Shown here in pieces: positions 7,197 through 14,156 of a stretch of 64,000 bases of DNA; positions within the stretch are counted from its first letter, which is position 1, and each line of letters opens with the position of its first letter. Both the position numbers and the translations under genes were made by a program. The stretch is from Vreelandella neptunia. GTDB lineage: Bacteria; Pseudomonadota; Gammaproteobacteria; Pseudomonadales; Halomonadaceae. The notes beneath the pieces were generated by a model. The model had not been told where the DNA came from. It worked only from the letters and a program-made list of their open reading frames with translations, and did no database searches. Where the stretch lies: positions 558,001-622,000 of the forward strand of contig NZ_JHQL01000003.1 of assembly GCF_000712975.1 (NCBI RefSeq), given 5' to 3'.

Positions 7197-8492
7197 ATGG
7201 ATAAGGATGCTTTATGTTTCGACGATAATAGCGCTAAACAAGTCGATTTTTTTATAAGAAATTTTGATATCAATATATTTAACAAACTAGAGGTTAGACT
7301 AAACCCAGAAAGCGATTTTGAATTAGCAAAAAAAGCATCAAAGTATTTAACGGTTATTATAAATAAGTATTTACATGACAAAAACTATCACTTTCTTATT
7401 TCTTTATGCGAGTTGGCGATTGAAAAATGCCCTGCTCACGCAGGCACTTTTAAAAAAATAGCTTACGACGCATCTATAATGGAAGGGGATGTAGACGGTT
7501 TATTAAAATTCTCTTCTGATAGCCTAAAGATAAGAGAGGTATTTAGTCTTTTTGAAGATGAAAGAATTTATCCTTATTTACAGAAAATCAATATAAAGTC
7601 AGAGTGGGTTTTTAGCTATGTATCTGCTTGGAGAGGAAAAGAATATGGCTTGGGAATACATGGGAAGAAAAATAAGAATAGAGTTTTAGACGAGCTTCAG
7701 AACGTAATAGACGAATTCAGTGCAACCAATAATAGAAATATAGCCGCTGAAGCAATTAACCTATTTCATACATTAACAAGCAAAGAAATTGCAATCAAAA
7801 AACTTTTAGAATATTCAGACTACATTGCTCCAATATCGAACATTGATCGTCTTAACACATCTATGGAGAATCAACGATACTCAAGAACGGAAAAGTTGTT
7901 TATGCATTATCCGGTCGGAAGCGCCATAGACTTTGGAACAACAGCTAAAGAGGATGCAGTTTTTCTATACCTATACCCCAGGAATTTCAATGTCGTAACC
8001 CCATTGGAAAGTAAGAGTTATAAAGATGAAGATTTTAAATTTAAGAATTCATTTTCTCGACTTTTTCAAGAAACGTCTAGGTCATGGATGATGATTTATC
8101 TTAGGGAAGCTGAAAATAGAGTCTTGAGAAAAGATGGGCTGGGTGAGTTTGGTCAAGGCTGGATAAACGAACTGCGACTATTCCATGTCATCAAGAACCA
8201 TTTTCTCGAAACAAAAGTAGTGCATCAAGCAAAGCCAAAATGGCTCGGGAGGCAAAGCCTAGACATTTATTTGCCTGACCACAATATCGGAATTGAATAT
8301 CAAGGCGCTCAACACATGAGGCCAGTCGAGTTTTTTGGTGGCCAGGCAGCTTTTGAAAAACAGCAAGAGCGCGATAGAAGGAAGAGAGTGTTATGTGAAG
8401 CTAACGGCTGCACACTCATAGAATTTTTTCCAGGCTATGAGGACGGCTATGTTATTAGCATTGTTGAGAAAGCTATAACTGAAGGCAATTAA
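7197..8492 (+). CDS. Putative PD-(D/E)XK-type nuclease with helical N-terminal region
   Basis: 431 residues, clearly AT-rich relative to the chromosome. The C-terminal 100 residues carry a Vsr/DUF559-like restriction-endonuclease pattern: SLDIYLPDHNIGIEYQGAQH (catalytic D, then ExQ), followed by RDRRKRVLCEANGCTLIEF. About 320 N-terminal residues are helical, with Lys/Asp-rich repeats but no recognised domain, and may sense a trigger. This layout (long helical sensor plus terminal nuclease) is common in abortive-infection proteins; a defence role is inferred. AAGGAATTGAGGAATTA precedes the ATG. The gene stands alone with a pentamer tract upstream. Confidence 0.6.
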   Translation: MDKDALCFDDNSAKQVDFFIRNFDINIFNKLEVRLNPESDFELAKKASKYLTVIINKYLHDKNYHFLISLCELAIEKCPAHAGTFKKIAYDASIMEGDVDGLLKFSSDSLKIREVFSLFEDERIYPYLQKINIKSEWVFSYVSAWRGKEYGLGIHGKKNKNRVLDELQNVIDEFSATNNRNIAAEAINLFHTLTSKEIAIKKLLEYSDYIAPISNIDRLNTSMENQRYSRTEKLFMHYPVGSAIDFGTTAKEDAVFLYLYPRNFNVVTPLESKSYKDEDFKFKNSFSRLFQETSRSWMMIYLREAENRVLRKDGLGEFGQGWINELRLFHVIKNHFLETKVVHQAKPKWLGRQSLDIYLPDHNIGIEYQGAQHMRPVEFFGGQAAFEKQQERDRRKRVLCEANGCTLIEFFPGYEDGYVISIVEKAITEGN

Positions 8493-8837
8493 AAACTAAT
8501 ACGGCATAGAGCATGATTGGCAACCGAGCGTGCTGAGCGGCATTATATCAGAGAAGACTAAAAGGCCGCTCTTGGCCGGTAGCGGCCAAGCCAACTTTGG
8601 TGATGCAGAGTTGCTTATCCGAGAATCATGGCACTGAATGCATCTGTTGCCAGGGAGAGAATTGCTTAGCCTGTGCTGTTTAGGTGTGTTGTTATTATCT
8701 GTATCAACCTGATGGTCGAGAGGAAATTGAACTGACGCCTGATAGCGCCATCGAAGGAAATATCAGATAAAGGTCGGCTTTTGCTGACAAGCTATTACTA
8801 CCCGTTCTTGCAGGATGGGGTCTTCGCGGAGAACTTT
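8493..8837. other. Gene-free stretch with a GC-rich hairpin
   Basis: CTTGGCCG and CGGCCAAG (8571-8590) make a perfect 8-bp stem around GTAG; no T-run follows. A related string, CCGCTCTTGGCCG, recurs near 9095. No coding frame or RNA gene was recognised, so this may be a remnant of an older insertion. Confidence 0.4.
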
Positions 8838-9005
8838 ATGGACTACGAACATGCAATTGTGAAATTCGAAGACGGGATTGGCACCCTGTTCTGCAACGGC
8901 TGCGGCATAATCATCGCTGAGGGTACCCAGCATGAGGATAGAAAGCACTACTGTACCATGTGCATGAGCGGCAATTGCAAAGCAAAATTCAAGGACGGAA
9001 ACTGA
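8838..9005 (+). CDS. Small zinc-finger-like protein
   Basis: 55 residues from ATG 8838, chosen because CGGAG lies seven bases upstream; an upstream start at 8781 lacks a site. FCNGCG and YCTMC, plus a later Cys, form a likely zinc ribbon. No family or partner recognised. It stands alone between two gene-poor stretches. Confidence 0.45.
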   Translation: MDYEHAIVKFEDGIGTLFCNGCGIIIAEGTQHEDRKHYCTMCMSGNCKAKFKDGN

Positions 9006-9262
9006 CATTCCCAGCCCGCCACGCTCCGCGTTTTAGGGAAGGGGGCGTGGAATAGATGTTGTGAACATCATTAATCTGAAAACTCCTTAACATCCGCTCT
9101 TGGCCGATATCTGAAGGAATACAATACGGTCTTTTTCCTTACGCTCGACGACTGTTCCTTCAGAAGTCCCAGGAGGTATGGGGGTTACCCAATGACTCGT
9201 ATAGATGAACCGCTGCATGTTAGTAATTAAGAAATCTTGGTCAGTTTTTGCGAGCAATTTAG

Positions 9263-9300
9263 TGTACACCTAGACTATAGATACATAGTTTAGGTGTACA
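9263..9300. promoter_or_regulatory. Inverted-repeat operator upstream of abiEi
   Basis: TGTACACCTA (9263-9272) and TAGGTGTACA (9291-9300) are perfect 10-bp inverted arms, with an inner ACTAT/ATAGT pair between them. It ends three bases before the abiEi start. AbiEi antitoxins are known to repress their own operon by binding inverted repeats at the promoter, so this is the likely autoregulatory site. Confidence 0.65.
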
Positions 9301-9303
9301 TTT

Positions 9304-9843
9304 ATGAATCAGATGAGCGCTCGGCAGCGACTGGACGGCTGGGACAAGTTAGGACGAAGCGTATTCACGCTAAGTGACTTGGCAAAGATCTTTCATGAAG
9401 ACAAACCGAAAACCCTTCAGGAAGGGATCAACCGACTGCGTAGGCATGGCGTTCTTGAAGGCGTTGCTCGGGGCATCTATTGCTACGCCCTTATGCGCAC
9501 ACCCGACCCATATCGGCTAGAGCGAATCGCTCGGGCCATGCGCCGTGGGGAGTACAGCTACGTGTCGCTGGAGTCAGCCCTGTCAGAGTATGGGGCCATC
9601 TCACAAATCCCCGTCGATCGCCTCACCATTATGACAACTGGGCGTAAAGGTACGCACCGCACTCCTTTTGGCACCATTGAGTTCACTCATACGAGCAGGC
9701 CCATCATCGAGCTGCTGCCACGTATGCGTGATATTGGCCGGCCGCTCAAAATGGCGACGCCTGACGCTGCTTGGGTGGATCTCAAACGTGTGGGACGAAA
9801 TACGTATTTAGTAGATGCGGAGGTGGTCCATGGCCAGGATTGA
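9304..9843 (+). CDS. abiEi: AbiEi family antitoxin (type IV toxin-antitoxin)
   Basis: 179 residues. The N-terminal winged helix (VFTLSDLAKIF then LQEGINRLRRHGVLEGVARG) is typical of AbiEi, followed by the family's C-terminal domain (EYSYVSLESALSEYGAISQI, then FGTIEFTHTSRP and MATPDAAWVDL). AbiEi counteracts the AbiEii nucleotidyltransferase toxin and represses the operon. The stop overlaps a start codon for the toxin frame, but that frame ends after 12 codons, so the antitoxin is orphaned. ATG 9304 is used; ATG 9313 is an alternative. Confidence 0.8.
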   Translation: MNQMSARQRLDGWDKLGRSVFTLSDLAKIFHEDKPKTLQEGINRLRRHGVLEGVARGIYCYALMRTPDPYRLERIARAMRRGEYSYVSLESALSEYGAISQIPVDRLTIMTTGRKGTHRTPFGTIEFTHTSRPIIELLPRMRDIGRPLKMATPDAAWVDLKRVGRNTYLVDAEVVHGQD

Positions 9844-9868
9844 GCCCGAGGATTTTGCCAAGCTATGA
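9830..9868 (+). pseudogene. abiEii: Truncated abiEii toxin start (12 codons)
   Basis: ATG at 9830 overlaps the end of abiEi by 14 bases, as toxin and antitoxin genes usually do in this family. It reads MARIEPEDFAKL and then TGA at 9866. The rest of the toxin gene is absent, and an unrelated sequence follows. This marks a deletion or replacement junction near 9862. The identity rests on position and the short peptide. Confidence 0.5.
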
Positions 9869-9988
9869 TTACGCCAGGAGTTGTTTTTGTTCCTATGCAT
9901 AGCAATGAAGAAGCAAAGACAAATCCTATACCACCTAGACTCATCAAATTTACAGCTTCAAAAGAACTTGCAAGGGGTGATGAAGATA

Positions 9989-10200
9989 TGCCAAGCGCTG
10001 ATGACCCAAAGCAGCAAATTACTAACGTCATTTGGATTGCGGCTGTCGAGCTGTTTGGTGGGGATCAAACAGCAGCGAACCAGTGGTTGCACAGTGAAGC
10101 CATGGGTCTGGATTGGCAGCGTCCCATTGATATCATGGAGGAGGATGCGCAGCAAGTGCTGGATCTGATTACAAGGATGGACAGAGGCGTTTACACATAA
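9989..10200 (+). CDS. MbcA/ParS/Xre antitoxin toxin-binding-domain protein (DUF2384-like), short
   Basis: 70 residues from ATG 9989, chosen because AAGGGG lies about 12 bases upstream; an open frame extends to 9865. The body IWIAAVELFGGDQTAANQWL followed by GLDWQRPIDIM and EDAQQVLDLITRMDRGVYT is the C-terminal ParS/MbcA-type domain that binds RES toxins. The N-terminal DNA-binding half found in full antitoxins is missing, and no RES toxin gene follows. It is either a solitary antitoxin fragment or a small toxin-neutralising protein. Confidence 0.6.
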
Positions 10201-10294
10201 CCTTGCTATTCTTTGACAAGCGCATGGTTGTAACCTAGCTGGCACGCTCTTTGTCGAATGCTGAAGCATCCTTCGCAGTCCGATAGTCTTCTGG

Positions 10295-10525
10295 CTATTC
10301 GGTTTCGTTTTCTAGAACTGATAAGCGCGTTTCCAGTATTTCACGAACTACCTTTCCTATTGCATGACGTTCTTCTAGAGTCAAAGTGAGTGGCTCATTA
10401 GCGGCGGTGGATACAACCAGTTGTGACGGCTGCCACTGCTGTTTGAGCGAGTCACGGGTGCGCTGTATCGCTTCGTTTAGCTCTATGCCGCCTAAGGCTG
10501 CAAAAATGTTTTTGTGTCGCGTTAT
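10295..10525 (-). CDS. Hypothetical small protein with a possible ATA start
   Basis: The minus-strand frame is open from 10612 to 10295. The only good ribosome site, AGGAG at 10533-10537, is followed after seven bases by ATA at 10523-10525, not ATG. Initiation from there gives about 76 residues ending LSVLENETE, with a helical EERHAIGKVVREILETRL tail. The GTG at 10612 lies inside a 16-bp palindrome and has no ribosome site. It may be a real gene with a rare start, or one damaged by ATG-to-ATA. No family recognised. Confidence 0.35.
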   Translation of the reverse strand: MTRHKNIFAALGGIELNEAIQRTRDSLKQQWQPSQLVVSTAANEPLTLTLEERHAIGKVVREILETRLSVLENETE

Positions 10526-10598
10526 GACCGTTCTCCTGTTTATTATCTTTTTGTTCAGTGATAAGCGTAAATGATCTAAGTTGCCGTGTACGTTAGTT

Positions 10599-10614
10599 AA
10601 GTGCCTAGGCACTT
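10599..10614. promoter_or_regulatory. 16-bp perfect palindrome, likely operator
   Basis: AAGTGCCTAGGCACTT is a perfect palindrome about 75 bases upstream of the likely start of the minus-strand ORF. Its size and place fit a repressor operator; the cognate regulator is unknown. Confidence 0.5.
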
Positions 10615-10916
10615 ACTTTCCTAGTCTATCTGGACATGCCGTTTGCGGCGCTCGCTTTTCACTCTGCCTTGGCTGCAGTGTCATTAACCAGACCGAACCA
10701 GCAACGAGAAGCACCAAGTAAGATAGAGGGTTGATATGCGCAGAGCCAGTGACGGGCATGTGGCTGTACTCAAGTTCAGCATCTCAATAGGATACGGCTT
10801 TGCATTATATGCAAGAGCCTCAATTACGCACAGTGAACGCGAGTGAACTGAACGGCAGACCAGATAAAGGCGTGCATCGAGATGCGTTGTGAATCAACAA
10901 TAAGTAACGAGTATCA
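10615..10916. other. Gene-free stretch with a second small inverted repeat
   Basis: TTGCAT and ATGCAA (10800-10814) form a short inverted repeat about 100 bases before the next gene and may be part of its control region. Nothing else was recognised. Confidence 0.3.
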
Positions 10917-11438
10917 ATGAGAGCACCGTTATCATTACCCCAGCTATGGGAAAGCACCAAATACATTTCGTGGCCAAAAAGCCACGTTAACCCTGTGGTG
11001 CGCGTGCCAGGCCCATCAGGCAAACCCGAAACCAAGTCGATCCCACGCCTAGCCAGTGAGTACGATACTTTTGAGTGGTGCCTTGCGTATCGAGACCAAC
11101 GTGGCAGAGAGATTTGGGGCGCACGTCGCTGGAAAGAGCTGTTGCTAGTGGATGCACGCTCCGTCGCGCGACATCGTGAACAGCCCGTTGGCCCGATAAC
11201 GGGCGTTTATCACTACGAACGCCCCACTGGAACAACACTCTGGGTAGCGGCTTGGTATGAGTTGATGCCCGACGGTTCACGCAAAAAACGCAGCGCGCAG
11301 TTCAGTTACGGTACAACACGCACCCGCTATGCAACCTCAGATGAAGCCATGCAGGCGGCGATTAAGCGGCGTCAAGAGGAAGAAGCGCGCTGGTACTGTG
11401 TCGTAGGTAAGCGCGATCAACGGCGCGTGAATCAATAA
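10917..11438 (+). CDS. Hypothetical protein with weak AP2-like segment
   Basis: 173 residues from ATG 10917 with no clear ribosome site. The C-terminal part (ITGVYHYERPTGTTLWVAAW, then FSYGTTRTRYATSDEAMQAA) loosely follows the Gxx...W.A.W...KSFSYGKYG...A pattern of AP2-like DNA-binding domains of phage and homing-endonuclease proteins. The match is weak and the rest is not recognised. It ends 28 bases before the DUF4236 gene and may share its transcript. Confidence 0.5.
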   Translation: MRAPLSLPQLWESTKYISWPKSHVNPVVRVPGPSGKPETKSIPRLASEYDTFEWCLAYRDQRGREIWGARRWKELLLVDARSVARHREQPVGPITGVYHYERPTGTTLWVAAWYELMPDGSRKKRSAQFSYGTTRTRYATSDEAMQAAIKRRQEEEARWYCVVGKRDQRRVNQ

Positions 11439-11466
11439 TGTAAAATCCCATCTTCAAGGAGTTCCG

Positions 11467-12693
11467 ATGGCTTTTCGCTTCCAACGCCGCATTTCGCTTG
11501 CGCCCGGCGTGCGATTGAATATCAGCAAGCGTGGCGTGGGGCTCTCCGTAGGCCTTCGCGGAGCGAGTGTGAGCATGGGGCCGTGAGGTGCGCATGCACA
11601 TGCCGGTATTCCTGGGACAGGGCTGGCCTATCGAACGAAGATTTCCCGTTCTTCCCAGGCCTCACGACAAAGGCAGGTGGCAACTCCTTCGACCCGTGCA
11701 ACGCTGGAAGAGCGCATCAGGCAAGGCGAGTCTCTGGGGCTACGGCTATCGATTAATCAAGACGGCAGCGTGCGCTACCTATTTGAAGACGGCACCCCGC
11801 TCAGCGACCAGGACGTGCGTTGGCTTCGCCGCCATGCACGTGATGCTATTCGTGCACAGCTCAAGACACTCTGCGATGAATTAAACGCGGACATCGTGCG
11901 CTTAGGGCAGCTGCACCACGACACCCCATCTCCTCACTGCCGTGGCTATGTCCCACGCCATTTTGCTGAGCCGGCACCCACACCGCCCACGCCGGTGCCT
12001 CTTCCATGGTGGAAAGCGCTATGGCCACCGGCACGCCGTCAACACGAGGCCAACAACACACGTCGCCAGACGCAGTTTAATGATGACTATTATCGTGCCT
12101 GGGAGCACCGCAAAGCCGATTTTGATGCCGCCGAGTTTGCCCGGCAGCAGCGAGAAGAGCAGGGCGTGCTAAGGCAACGCGACGATATGACGCTCACGCT
12201 GCAAGAGCGCCTGGAAGAGATCGATTGGCCCCGCGAGACCGTGATCGATTTTGATTTGGGAAGCGATGACACCACGATGGCGCTGGATATTGACCTGCCA
12301 TCTGACGATGACATGCCGGATCGAGAATGGACGATGCCCGCAAAAGCGCTCAAGCTCACCCCAACATCCCTGAGTGCCACCCGACAGCGGAAACTGTACC
12401 GTGACCATGTTCACGGCATTGCCTTTCGTGTGCTTGGCGCCGTGTTTGTGCGTTTGCCCTCTGTTCAAGAAGCGCGGGTATCCGGGTATCGTCAGGTGGT
12501 CGATCCCGCCACGGGTGATACGCGCGATCAGTATCTTTACAGCATCAAGGTCACCCGAGCACAGTGGAACCGAATCCACTTTGATCAGCTGGAGCAGGTC
12601 GATCCGGTGGCAGCTGTTGAAGCGTTTACACTCCGCCGTGACATGACCAAAACAGGTATTTTTCGGGACATTGATCCGTTTAAGCTCGTCTAA
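11467..12693 (+). pseudogene. DUF4236-domain protein gene broken by an in-frame TGA
   Basis: AAGGAG precedes ATG 11467. The first 39 codons encode MAFRFQRRISLAPGVRLNIS and then SKRGVGLSVGLRGASVSMGP, the start of a DUF4236 domain; TGA follows at 11584-11586. The same frame continues at once with [18 protein letters not shown], the domain's usual ending, and stays open to 12693 (about 408 codons in all). One C-to-T change (CGA to TGA) explains the break. An internal ATG at 11677 could make a 338-residue product lacking the domain. The C-terminal 300 residues are Arg/Asp-rich and unrecognised. Confidence 0.75.
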
Positions 12694-12913
12694 ACCCTGG
12701 CCGAGGCATAATTCCAAGGCTTTTGTGTTTGACCAGGGATTCCTATTCAGTGGTAGTGACAACGGGCAGGCGTGAGCGGCGTTGACATGACAGCTCAACC
12801 TTTAATCGTGGGAGGGGGGATGAGCTCCACAAGTCAATATTTTTAGTAAAATTTATGCTTTATGGTGGATAGCTGCTATATGTTTGATAAGGATATCTTA
12901 GCAGGTGATTGCC
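12694..12913. other. Leader region of the tniQ-cas operon
   Basis: 220 bases, AT-rich near the right. AGGTGA at 12903-12908 is the tniQ ribosome site. A TTGACA at about 12782 has no good -10 at normal spacing, so I do not place the promoter. Confidence 0.35.
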
Positions 12914-14152
12914 ATGAAATTGCTTGTCCGCCCAAGTCCGTTCATTAACGAGTCACTTGAGAGCTACATGCTCCGTCTATCGCAAGAGAATTTCTTCGAA
13001 TACTATCAGCAGCTTAGTCGAGCGATAAAAGACTGGCTGCAGCTGCATGACCATGAAGCAGCAGGGGCGTTCCCAGAAGAGCTAAGCCGTTTAAATGTCT
13101 ATCACGCGGCTCAGAGTAGCAGTCGACGGGTTCGGGCGCTCAAGCTCGTGGAGTCGTTGACCGATAATGAGCAGTTGCCCCTTTTACATCTAGCAGTAAT
13201 GCACTCAAGCGAGAAATTTTGTTCGCGCTACAGTAGCGTGTTTTATGCAGGTAGCCATGTACCCCGAGCGTTAGTTCGCCAAAAGGGGATACCTGTCTGC
13301 CCGAATTGCCTCACTGAAGCTAACTATATTCGGCAAGAATGGCACTGGATGCCCTACGAAGCTTGTATTAATCATGGCAAACAGATGCTGCATGAGTGTC
13401 CAAAATGCGAAGAAAAATTAAATTACACCCATTCTGAATGTTTGCATACTTGCCGCTGCGGATTTGATCTTCGAAATGCTGACACAGAGCCAGCAGACGA
13501 ATGGCAGCTTATCGCTAGCCGTCTCGTAGTAGGTGAGCCTTCGCCTTCAAACCATCCTCTACTCGACATCCGTTCAGTCAGTTTGCGCCTAGCGTGTCTG
13601 TTGTGGTACCAGCTGTACGCATATAAAACGTTAGATGCTAGTGATCAGGTTCCCACTCTTACGATTGAGCGGGCTATCGAGTATTTCACGCATTGGCCTG
13701 AAGTGTTTACACAGGAACTAGAGCAGCAAGCGGCGCTCTCAGGAGATAAATTGGTATGTGATTATAATAAAACCTCATTTCGCGATGTTTTTGGCAACAT
13801 TGTCGGCATTTCGCGTCTACTGTTGAAGGTTTATCCAGAAAGCGATTTCGTCTTGATGCCATTGGAGAATTTTTTAGCACGATTGGTTGACCAGAATCCG
13901 CAAACACGTGTGCCAAACGTCGCAGATCTGCTTATCAGTATGCCGGAAGCCGCTATTTTGCTTGGCACGTCGTATGAGCAAGCGTACCGTCTATATGAAG
14001 AAGGGTATCTCAAATGCGCGGTAAAGTTTAAATCACATGAAAAGCTAGTGAACGGTATAGGGGTTTTTTATTTAAGAGAAATCATGGAGTTACGTCAGTC
14101 GCGAATGCCGGTTGAGACAAGCAGCTATAATAATTATCTACCAGCGTGGTAA
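12914..14152 (+). CDS. tniQ: TniQ family transposition target-selection protein
   Basis: 412 residues from ATG 12914, chosen because AGGTGA lies five bases upstream (GTG 12905 is the longer option). The N-terminus LLVRPSPFINESLESYMLRL is the hallmark TniQ/TnsD start. A zinc-binding region follows at about residues 133-195: CPNC, EACINHGKQMLHECPKC, CRCG. In I-F3 elements TniQ dimerises on Cas7/Cas6 of the Cascade complex and recruits TnsC. Length fits the I-F3 type (about 400) rather than long TnsD. It ends four bases before cas8/5, so the four genes form one operon. Confidence 0.92.
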   Translation: MKLLVRPSPFINESLESYMLRLSQENFFEYYQQLSRAIKDWLQLHDHEAAGAFPEELSRLNVYHAAQSSSRRVRALKLVESLTDNEQLPLLHLAVMHSSEKFCSRYSSVFYAGSHVPRALVRQKGIPVCPNCLTEANYIRQEWHWMPYEACINHGKQMLHECPKCEEKLNYTHSECLHTCRCGFDLRNADTEPADEWQLIASRLVVGEPSPSNHPLLDIRSVSLRLACLLWYQLYAYKTLDASDQVPTLTIERAIEYFTHWPEVFTQELEQQAALSGDKLVCDYNKTSFRDVFGNIVGISRLLLKVYPESDFVLMPLENFLARLVDQNPQTRVPNVADLLISMPEAAILLGTSYEQAYRLYEEGYLKCAVKFKSHEKLVNGIGVFYLREIMELRQSRMPVETSSYNNYLPAW

Positions 14153-14156
14153 TGTC

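Noticed and set aside
9855..9880. String AGCTATGATTACGCC resembles the start of lacZ alpha in cloning vectors
   Set aside because: The match is short and gapped, and no vector sequence follows, so it is taken as chance at the toxin deletion junction.
11584..11586. TGA as a selenocysteine codon
   Set aside because: No SECIS-like hairpin is apparent right after the codon, and the family has Arg here, so a nonsense change is simpler.
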